Origin: Phycisphaerae bacterium
GTDB lineage: Bacteria; Chloroflexota; Anaerolineae; 4572-78; J111
Reading direction: 5' to 3'
NCBI GenBank assembly: GCA_028285035.1
Contig: JANQQF010000122.1
Location: 43,259-107,258, forward strand
DNA: 64,000 nucleotides
Shown: one piece after another, positions 1 through 9,314 of the stretch
Position numbering within the stretch: the stretch's first letter is position 1
Layout of the letters: each line of letters opens with the position of its first letter
Notes under the pieces: generated by a model
Seen by the model: the letters and a program-made list of their open reading frames with translations, nothing else
Told to the model about the DNA's origin: nothing
Database searches by the model: none
Made by a program: the position numbers and the translations under genes

Positions 1-1511
1 CCGATGGAGTCGATGATTTGGGGCAATGAGCGCCGCCGCACCCAGGCTGCGGCCAAGGCAATCCCCAGTGGCAAGCCATCCACCAACGCACAGATGTGGC
101 GGACTTGGGTCAAATTTTCAGTAGATATGATAAAATCATTCCGGGCCATCTGCCCCCGCTCAGCGAACATCGCCTCGGCGGCCTGAAGGTCCAAAGCCCC
201 GATCTTGGCCTCATCAATCACCGCCTCACCGGCCGGCAGGCCGTCAAGCATCACCACCGACTCTGCCTCAAAGTTGAGGGGTTCGCGGGAGGTGGCTAAA
301 ATCGCGACCTGTGTGGCCCGTTTGAGCCAGTCGGGGATAAAGTCAATCTCATCCAGTACCCCATCACAATTATCCAGGATCAGCAACACCTGCTTGTCCC
401 GCAAAATCGCCAGCACCTGCTCGCCCGTCAATTGCTTGTCTGCCTCAGCCAAGCCTGCTGCCTCACCAACGGCAATTTTGATTTGCTCCGCGCCCCCTTT
501 GATCGCGACCAGCGAGACAAACCACACGCCATCAGGAAAACTGGCTTTAACCTGCTGCCCCACCTCAATCGCCAGCCGTGTTTTGCCCACGCCACCCGTC
601 CCTACCAGGGTGATAAGACGATAGGTGGGGTCCACCAGCCGTTGTAACAGGTGGGCTTGTTCGGTTTGACGACCAAAAAAGCGGCTGGCTTGCAGCGGTA
701 GATTGTTCGGTGTGGTCACCTCGCCGAGCTGGGGTAGGGCTTGATCGAAGATTTGTTGCCGAAGCCGCTGTGTTTCCGCCTCCGGCTGAGCACCTAACTC
801 ATCCCACAACTGCTGTTCACATTGCTCAAATTGAGCCAAGGCCGCATTGCGGTCACCGAGCTGATAGAAGGCCAGCATCAGATCCCGATGGCCTGCTTCC
901 AGCCACGGCTCTAAGGCCAATTGACGTTGCGCCACGGCCAATACCTCATTCCACGCACCCTGCGCCAGCAACGCTTCCCGCAGCAGAGTCATCGCCTCCA
1001 AAGCCCGCTGCTGAAAATGCTCCCGCTGGGTCACCAACCACGCCTCCCACATGTCGCTGGGGAAATTCAGCCCGGCTAACAACTCACCTCGTACCAAATC
1101 AACCGCCGCTTGCAATTCCGCCAAACAGGTGGGGCAGCCGGCCAACTGGCGATGGGCGTGGTTCTCTACCGTCTGCAGATGCTGTTCAAAGTGGGCGACA
1201 TCGATGACGATGTCGGAGCCGGTCCGCAGGGTGATTTGCTTGCGATCAATTTCAAACCAAGGCGGCGTAGCCTCGTCATCGCCGAGCGCCCGCCGTAGCC
1301 GGGTCAGGCGATTGCGCAGATAGGTCAGGGCTTCTTTGTTGGGGCGGTCTGGAGAGAGCAATCCGGCCAAGGTATCCCGCCGTTGGGGTGCGCCTTGATG
1401 CACGGCCAAATAGACCAGCAACGCTCGCAAGGCATCGGTGCGGAATTCGGCAGGTATTTCGTTGATAGTGACCGTGAACGGGCCGAGGAGGTTGATTCGT
1501 AGTTCGCTCAT
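1..1511 (-). CDS. BTAD/NB-ARC (AfsR/SARP-like) transcriptional regulator, C-terminus cut by window edge
   Basis: The reading frame is open from an ATG at 1511 to the window edge (about 503 codons), so the gene continues beyond position 1. The N-terminus (MSELRINLLGPFTVTIN) is a typical OmpR-like winged-helix start of SARP regulators. It is followed by a helical BTAD region up to about residue 250. A STAND/NB-ARC ATPase follows: an FFGR entry motif, Walker A GTGGVGKTRL near residue 304, Walker B LLILDN near 375, an ATSRE sensor-like motif and a GLPLGIALAAA helix. Such proteins are cytoplasmic transcription activators switched by ATP binding; the signal is unknown. No clear Shine-Dalgarno precedes the ATG, because an AT-rich palindromic repeat lies directly upstream. 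The C-terminal sensor (usually TPRs) is outside the window. Confidence 0.9.
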   Translation of the reverse strand, partial: MSELRINLLGPFTVTINEIPAEFRTDALRALLVYLAVHQGAPQRRDTLAGLLSPDRPNKEALTYLRNRLTRLRRALGDDEATPPWFEIDRKQITLRTGSDIVIDVAHFEQHLQTVENHAHRQLAGCPTCLAELQAAVDLVRGELLAGLNFPSDMWEAWLVTQREHFQQRALEAMTLLREALLAQGAWNEVLAVAQRQLALEPWLEAGHRDLMLAFYQLGDRNAALAQFEQCEQQLWDELGAQPEAETQRLRQQIFDQALPQLGEVTTPNNLPLQASRFFGRQTEQAHLLQRLVDPTYRLITLVGTGGVGKTRLAIEVGQQVKASFPDGVWFVSLVAIKGGAEQIKIAVGEAAGLAEADKQLTGEQVLAILRDKQVLLILDNCDGVLDEIDFIPDWLKRATQVAILATSREPLNFEAESVVMLDGLPAGEAVIDEAKIGALDLQAAEAMFAERGQMARNDFIISTENLTQVRHICALVDGLPLGIALAAAWVRRRSLPQIIDSI

Positions 1512-1516
1512 AAAAA

Positions 1517-1606
1517 CAATGGTAAATGGTGAATGGTGAATTATCAACGGTAAATGATTTTTGGTTTACCATTCACCATTGGCAATTTACCATTTACCAT
1601 TGATTT
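1517..1606. repeat. AT-rich palindromic intergenic repeat, left copy of a direct-repeat pair
   Basis: The stretch is built from variants of GGTAAATGGTGAATGG and its reverse complement, so it can fold back on itself. Bases 1553-1606 (54 bp) are identical to 2021-2074. The repeat encodes the last ~20 residues and the stop codon of the four-helix-bundle gene (minus strand) and lies directly upstream of the regulator starting at 1511. Confidence 0.85.
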
Positions 1607-1960
1607 CCTTTTCCCCAATGCTGTTTGAATACTCGCGTTCACAATCCGACAAAGCTGTTCGCATTCATCCTTAATGCTGACCAGTTTGGCTTCTGGCAAA
1701 AGTTCACTCCGCAAAATGATTTGTAGATTGATGTTCGACTCATTGAGTTCTTTATGCACCACGCGCATTTTGTGAACAAAATCTCGCTTACTTTCGGCAG
1801 CCCGTGCCTCGCCATAGTTAAAAGCAGGTGAGGTGCCACTACGAACAAGCTGACTGCTCAAGTGCTTCCCCGCCACCGTTTTTGGCATCGCCTCGCACAA
1901 CCGAATAATCCGTACTGCAAAGTCAACGAGGCGTTCTTCAATATCATCACCTTTCGCCAT
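1544..1960 (-). CDS. Four-helix bundle protein (S23/IVS-type)
   Basis: This 138-residue protein has features of the small four-helix-bundle family first known from intervening sequences of 23S rRNA genes. These are an all-helical pattern, an N-terminal LVDFAVRIIRLCEAMPKT helix and the conserved SSQLVRSGTSPAFNYGEA turn, followed by ESKRDFVHKMRVVHKELNES. Family members are about 115-125 residues long; here the tail from about residue 118 (GKRKSMVNGKLPMVNGKPK) is encoded by the flanking palindromic repeat and is probably not part of the fold. The gene stands alone on the minus strand between two 54-bp perfect direct repeats. The biological role of these proteins is not established; the related Avd protein assists diversity-generating retroelements, but no reverse transcriptase is seen here. 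Confidence 0.85.
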   Translation of the reverse strand: MAKGDDIEERLVDFAVRIIRLCEAMPKTVAGKHLSSQLVRSGTSPAFNYGEARAAESKRDFVHKMRVVHKELNESNINLQIILRSELLPEAKLVSIKDECEQLCRIVNASIQTALGKRKSMVNGKLPMVNGKPKIIYR

Positions 1961-2020
1961 TACTCACTCCTTTTAAGGATCATTGAGGGGTGAATAGTAA
2001 ATGGCAAGCAGTAAATTGTC

Positions 2021-2074
2021 AATGATTTTTGGTTTACCATTCACCATTGGCAATTTACCATTTACCATTGATTT
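2021..2074. repeat. 54-bp direct repeat, right copy
   Basis: Identical base for base to 1553-1606 and in the same orientation. The preceding bases (1990-2020) are a diverged version of the sequence upstream of the left copy. The pair encloses the four-helix-bundle gene. Confidence 0.9.
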
Positions 2075-2211
2075 TCTACCATTCAAAACGCACCCGAACA
2101 CCCTTCTCCCTGGGTGCGTTATGGGTGCGAGGCCTTCGTATCTTGTGGCTGTCAATACGGCTCAACCAGAGCCGGACAAAAACCACATTACATAGCTACG
2201 GAGGCTAAGTT

Positions 2212-2328
2212 ATGAAACAGTTAAAAAATTGGAAACTTATTGCAATTGCAACCATCTTCTCAGTGATTGCAGCAGCCCAGCCTGTCGTCACCTACGCGTC
2301 AGGGTGCGCTGGGCATACAGGTTGCTAA
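2212..2328 (+). CDS. Exported mini-peptide precursor (38 aa, two Cys in a nine-residue tail)
   Basis: An ATG at 2212 is preceded by a strong Shine-Dalgarno GGAGG (2200-2204, seven bases spacing). The peptide is 38 residues: a basic start (MKQLKNWK), a hydrophobic core (LIAIATIFSVIAAAQPVV), a T-Y-A signal-peptidase-like site, then the tail SGCAGHTGC. If cleaved after the Ala of TYA, the product is a nine-residue peptide with Cys at positions 3 and 9, which could form a small disulfide ring. A rho-independent terminator follows at 2378-2414, so it looks like a real monocistronic unit. It lies between two large STAND regulators on the opposite strand. I do not recognise the family. A signalling peptide is one possibility; a lipoprotein is unlikely because there is no lipobox. 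Confidence 0.7.
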   Translation: MKQLKNWKLIAIATIFSVIAAAQPVVTYASGCAGHTGC

Positions 2329-2377
2329 ACAACCCAACCCACACCTTAATAACTGAAATGTAAGAAGTACTTAGAAT

Positions 2378-2414
2378 GGCCGAGTTTGTCAGTGACAACT
2401 CGGTCTTTTCTGTT
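2378..2414 (+). terminator. Rho-independent terminator of the mini-peptide gene
   Basis: A stem of ten base pairs with one bulged T (left arm 2380-2390, right arm 2394-2403) and a three-base loop is followed by the T-rich tail TCTTTTCTGTT (2404-2414). The T tract is on the plus strand only, so it serves the peptide gene 50 bases upstream. Confidence 0.8.
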
Positions 2415-2797
2415 AAATAACAACAACTGTAGCGTTAGCATCCTGAGTAGCTCTGATATAGTTCCAGAGCGTATCGAAGGGTGCGGCTCCACCGATGAAT
2501 CTTTGCCAACCCGCATCCTTCGATACACCTACGTTACACTTCGGCAGGGTGCATTTCTGTTTGGGGCACGCCTGCTCCCAACCTTCGCGTGGGACTAAAG
2601 CCGCCACGCTATCATAGGTCAAAGGAGACTAAAGTCCCCTCGCTCGCCTGCTTCAGCGGGCTTCAACCTACTATAGGCCGGGGATTTATTCCCGACCGAA
2701 GCTCGAGCCGAACGTCGGCCCAATTCTCCCCCCATAACTGAAATGCACCCACTTCGGCACTCAGGTTGCTATCGTAGTAGTTCATATAACCTCTGTA
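2415..2797. repeat. Intergenic stretch made of fold-back repeats, no gene
   Basis: No convincing gene. Arms 2471-2486 and 2511-2526 (GTATCGAAGGGTGCGG against CCGCATCCTTCGATAC) pair over 16 positions with one wobble. A second group of short fold-backs around 2600-2700 (GACTAAAGTCC, GCCTGCTTCAGCGGGC) looks like another dispersed repeat type. The end of the minus-strand regulator lies at 2798. Confidence 0.6.
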
Positions 2798-5700
2798 CTA
2801 CACCTCTTCATCAACAGATACACTCAAATAACGTTCAACAGCCGTGGCCCGTTCGAGAAAGATTGGGTTTTGGATGGCTTTGGCCAGAGCCATGGCTTGC
2901 GTGCTGTATTCTTTGGCTCGGCTACTGTCGTTACCCCGGCTCAAAAGCTCGGCCAAGCCAATTAGCACATCACACTCGGTATGTTTTAGATTATCCTCTT
3001 GAGCAATCTTTAAGGCTTGATTGTACAAAGCCTCTGCCTGCTTTGTGTCAGCCTGTGTTTTGCTCGTCTCGGCTAGATGATACAGGGCCATCGCCATCGA
3101 AGAATGAGACCCGATTAACTCCGAAATCTCTAACCCTTGTTCCAGGCTTTCGACGGCCAAATCAGTTTTGCCGAGTAGCCGATAGTTTCGACCAAGATTA
3201 ACATAAATTTCTCCTTGACTGATTAGATTACCACTAATGGTTACTAATTCAAGACCCAGTTGTAAATAATGGTGGGCACTCAGAAAGTCACCTTGTTCAG
3301 TGGCAATGATACTGAGATTGTTTAATAGTGTCGATTGTTGATGATGGTTGTCTAATTTTGCACAAAGAGACAAGGCTTCCTCCCAAGACTGTTGAGCTGC
3401 TGGCAAATCACCCTGATGGTAGGTCACAACCCCTATACTATTGAGGCTGCCACTCAAGGCCTGCAAGTTATCGATGGCTCGCCAAGCAGCACAGGCCTGT
3501 TGGAGATGATTGAGAGCAGTAACATAGTTGCTTTGGATGTCGTTGATGATGCCTAGATGGTGGTGGCTCCAGCCGAGGAGCAGGCTATCATCAAAGTCAT
3601 GGGCGATGGTGAGGGCGTGGTTAAGCTTGCCATCTGATGCATCATATTCTCCCAGCCGCCACAGGGCTTCACCCCACAGTACGTGCCCCATTCCTTCTGC
3701 CCCTTGATCAGCGACTTGTACAGCTAATGGCAAAACCACTTTGAGTGTTTGAATCGCGGGGCGATAACGACCCAAGCGAATCTGGAAGCGACTCCGCTCT
3801 AAACCGGACCGGATGGCCAAGACGAGACCCTTAGCCTCCCAGATCCGGGCTGTACGTAGCGTTGTATACATTACGCCTTCTGCCTCGTGCGCCAAACCAC
3901 GTAACTGGTGGTAAATCGAGAGCGAGGTCAGAGCGTTCAAGAGCAAATCAACCTTACATTCAGCCAAACCCGTTTGCCAAGCCTGTCGAATATTAGCCAT
4001 ATCCGCTTCAATCTCGACCATCACTGCTTGGGGGGCGCTTGTCTGTAACGCTTCGGTGTGCTGGGCCAAGAGGGTAAGATAGTAGTGGGTATGTTTTTGG
4101 GGTGTTTGATCAGTCGCAGCGCGATGCTCGGCGGCAAATGCGCGAACCACGGCGTGTAGTTTATAACGATTGATCGTTGAGTCATATGAAAGTAGCGACT
4201 TGTCGCTCAACGTGACAAGCTGCTGGGTTTTGGTCCCAGTGATTTGCCGAGCTGCAGCTTCTGTAAACCCGCCACGAAAGACAGCCAATTGCGCCAGTCG
4301 TTGTTGCAAGGATGGGGTCAAAGTCTGCCAAGACATGTCAAAGACAAGCTTGAGGTTGCGGTGGCGTTGTGGGACATCACGTAACGAGGTAGTGAGGGTT
4401 GCAAAATTCCCCTCTAATTCCGCTGCAATTTCCTGGGCCGTTGTCTGACGGGTGAGACCAGCCGCCAACTCAATTGCCAAGGGCAACCCCTCCACCAGAC
4501 GGCAGATTTGACCCATTGCCGTCAGTTCATCTGCTGAAATACCTCCACGTCGCTGCTGGGCCTGACGCGCTGCGAAGAGGTCAACCGCGTCGAAGCTCGT
4601 CTCATTTGTCTCATCGGTCGGATATTCTAACCCAGTCAACGATATTACCCACTCTGCCTGAAGCCGCAACGCCTCTCGCGAGGTGACCAGCAATTGCACC
4701 GTTTCACTATGCCGAAAAATATCTTGCACCAGCTGAACGGTCGCTTCAAGCAAATGTTCAGCGTTGTCGAGGATAATCAACATCTGTTTGTGTTGCAGGT
4801 GGGTCAGTAGTTGCTCAATCGGCTTTTTAGATCCACTCAACCGCAGATCCAGCACCGTGGCAATTTCAACAGCGATAGCTTCGGCCACATCTGCATCATC
4901 TGTATCAATTGGCGCCAGTTCAACCAGCCAAATCCCATCCCGATATTTATCAAGACGGCTGCGAGCAATCGTAGTAGCAAGCCGTGTTTTGCCCACGCCG
5001 CCCTCCCCCACAATGGTGACCAAACGACACCAGGACTGATCTAACCGGGCGTCAATTTCTTGCTGCACGACGGTTCGGCCAAAAAATTGGTTATGCGGAG
5101 CGGGCAAGTTGTGGCGATTGATGGGTGTGGGCTGTTCAATGACAAGCGTGGGGGTCGGTCGAGCGTCGATGAGTAAGTCTGTCATAGCTGCGGGTGGCGC
5201 AATATCCAACTCCCGATGAAACAAATCAGCACAATACTTGTAATGGACTTTGGCCTCGTGAGCCTGATCGTTTTCGACCAACAATTGAATCAAAAGGGTG
5301 TGGGCTGTCTCGTTGAGCGCATCCACCTCGAGCCAGCGACGGGTAATGGACACCCCCTGATCCAGTTCATTCGCGGCGCGGGCATATTGTCCTAACTTCT
5401 CATACGCGGCCCTGACTTGTTGATGAATATGATCGCGGGTGGTCGTCACCCACGCGTCAAAACGGGGAGCATCAGGCAAATAAAAATCGGCCAGGAAGTG
5501 CCCCTGATAGGCACCAAGGGCTTTTTGGAGGGGAGCGGCCTTTTCAGCAGTGTCAACAGGGCCAAATTCCAGCAATATGTTCAACAAATGGACCGCATCG
5601 ATCTGCTCTCGATGCTCTGGGGCAAGGGCCAGCGATTTACGAGTCACCACCAGGGCTTCATCAACCTGCTTTCTTAGGCGGGTCAAGGTCGTACGCAAGT

Positions 5701-5884
5701 TACTGAGGGCCTGCTGGGTTGAGCGACCATCCCACAGCAAATCAGCGATAAATTCACGTGAGTGTGTTTGTCCAGTTTGGGCTAAATAAATGAGGAGGGC
5801 CACCTCTTTTTGGCTGCGAAAGTGGCTTAACGGCACGCCGTTTTTGTATAGCGAAACCTCGCCAAGTAGGGTAAACGACAACAT
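2798..5884 (-). CDS. BTAD/NB-ARC/TPR transcriptional regulator
   Basis: This complete 1028-residue regulator has four parts. There is a winged-helix start (MLSFTLLGEVSLYKNG) and a BTAD helical domain to about residue 245. The NB-ARC ATPase carries an FFGR motif, Walker A GEGGVGKTRLA near 291, Walker B MLIILDNAEHLL, a TSREALRL motif and GLPLAIELAAGL. A long C-terminal TPR array (about 700-1010, repeats such as ALNHLQQACAAWRAI and YVNLGRNYRLLGKTDLAVE) completes it. In the AfsR/MalT class the TPR part senses a signal and the ATPase controls oligomerisation before DNA binding. It has no operon partner; the mini-peptide gene lies beyond its 3' end on the other strand. The target promoter and ligand are unknown. 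Confidence 0.93.
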   Translation of the reverse strand: MLSFTLLGEVSLYKNGVPLSHFRSQKEVALLIYLAQTGQTHSREFIADLLWDGRSTQQALSNLRTTLTRLRKQVDEALVVTRKSLALAPEHREQIDAVHLLNILLEFGPVDTAEKAAPLQKALGAYQGHFLADFYLPDAPRFDAWVTTTRDHIHQQVRAAYEKLGQYARAANELDQGVSITRRWLEVDALNETAHTLLIQLLVENDQAHEAKVHYKYCADLFHRELDIAPPAAMTDLLIDARPTPTLVIEQPTPINRHNLPAPHNQFFGRTVVQQEIDARLDQSWCRLVTIVGEGGVGKTRLATTIARSRLDKYRDGIWLVELAPIDTDDADVAEAIAVEIATVLDLRLSGSKKPIEQLLTHLQHKQMLIILDNAEHLLEATVQLVQDIFRHSETVQLLVTSREALRLQAEWVISLTGLEYPTDETNETSFDAVDLFAARQAQQRRGGISADELTAMGQICRLVEGLPLAIELAAGLTRQTTAQEIAAELEGNFATLTTSLRDVPQRHRNLKLVFDMSWQTLTPSLQQRLAQLAVFRGGFTEAAARQITGTKTQQLVTLSDKSLLSYDSTINRYKLHAVVRAFAAEHRAATDQTPQKHTHYYLTLLAQHTEALQTSAPQAVMVEIEADMANIRQAWQTGLAECKVDLLLNALTSLSIYHQLRGLAHEAEGVMYTTLRTARIWEAKGLVLAIRSGLERSRFQIRLGRYRPAIQTLKVVLPLAVQVADQGAEGMGHVLWGEALWRLGEYDASDGKLNHALTIAHDFDDSLLLGWSHHHLGIINDIQSNYVTALNHLQQACAAWRAIDNLQALSGSLNSIGVVTYHQGDLPAAQQSWEEALSLCAKLDNHHQQSTLLNNLSIIATEQGDFLSAHHYLQLGLELVTISGNLISQGEIYVNLGRNYRLLGKTDLAVESLEQGLEISELIGSHSSMAMALYHLAETSKTQADTKQAEALYNQALKIAQEDNLKHTECDVLIGLAELLSRGNDSSRAKEYSTQAMALAKAIQNPIFLERATAVERYLSVSVDEEV

Positions 5885-8575
<2,691 letters not shown>

Positions 8576-8581
8576 TTCAGT

Positions 8582-8730
8582 AATGTAGGGGTGTCCCTTG
8601 TGGGCACCCAAGAGCGGGCAAGCACAAGGCATTGCCCCTACAAAAACCGATACTCTCGTGGGCGAGGCAAATCCATTGCATATTCAGATTTCAACGCATT
8701 TGTCTTTAGATTTGCCGTCGCCCCTACATT
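8582..8730. repeat. Nested palindromic element between convergent genes
   Basis: Outer arms AATGTAGGGG (8582-8591) and CCCCTACATT (8721-8730) are perfect inverted repeats; the left arm can instead pair with CCCCTACA at 8635-8642. A second inner pair joins GGCGAGGCAAAT (8661-8672) to 8710-8722. The right arm overlaps the stop codon of the minus-strand gene. It may act as a two-way terminator; the form also suggests a mobile palindromic repeat. Confidence 0.6.
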
Positions 8731-9313
8731 ATTCATCAAATGATTCCGCCTCGTCTTCAGCGGTCTTGAGCATCAGATGGGGTGGCAATTCCCAGCCATT
8801 CGGTGTTTGACGACCCAGCGCATAGCCGTCGAGGGCAGATAGCTTGCCTCGCCAGAAGATGCCCGGTTGATGGAAAGGGGGGATAGAGTCACCCGAATCA
8901 GGGTGGAAGCGGGCATCACGGAGATGGATATAGGTTGTCCGTGATGCTTCAACTACATTGGGATTAATCCCAAAGTTAACCCCCTCTTCTGCGATGGTAT
9001 CCAGCCAATGATCCCCATACTCATCTGGCCCAATAATATATCCAGAGACAAGGCTGCCGTTGATATTGAGTGTGATGCCAACCGGTTCAATTATAATTGC
9101 AGCGATGGCCATGATTAGGCTCAAGTAAGGGTCGTCAATTTTCTGCGCTTTGACCTGAGTAAGCGCCCTCAACTTCTCTTCAATATCTTCAATCTCTGTC
9201 AGAATTTCAACCGGCGTATTAATCCCTTGTCTGGCTTCTTTTTCTTTTAATTTTTGCAGTCGGCGTTCATGCTCTTGAATAAGCTTATTGATGGCTTGTT
9301 TGTTATCGGTCAT
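8729..9313 (-). CDS. Coiled-coil adaptor plus GvpU-like domain protein, linked to the MmeI-like gene
   Basis: This 194-residue soluble protein starts two bases after the stop of the restriction-modification gene, so the two are co-transcribed and probably coupled. Residues about 8-50 form a charged helical hairpin (ERRLQKLKEKEARQGINTP followed by EILTEIEDIEEKL). Closely similar sequence ends the LRR-Roc-COR protein at 36294-38759. Such short hairpins resemble effector-associated adaptor segments of bacterial conflict proteins. Residues about 65-190 contain GITLNINGSLVSGYIIGPDE and resemble the GvpU/accessory-protein fold, but no other gas-vesicle gene is present. The function is not known; a partner or regulator of the adjacent enzyme is an inference. 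Confidence 0.8.
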   Translation of the reverse strand: MTDNKQAINKLIQEHERRLQKLKEKEARQGINTPVEILTEIEDIEEKLRALTQVKAQKIDDPYLSLIMAIAAIIIEPVGITLNINGSLVSGYIIGPDEYGDHWLDTIAEEGVNFGINPNVVEASRTTYIHLRDARFHPDSGDSIPPFHQPGIFWRGKLSALDGYALGRQTPNGWELPPHLMLKTAEDEAESFDE

Positions 9314-9314
9314 A

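Noticed and set aside
8729..9313. Gas-vesicle protein GvpU
   Set aside because: Only a fold-like resemblance in one part; no gvpA or other gas-vesicle genes are present, and the N-terminal hairpin is foreign to GvpU.
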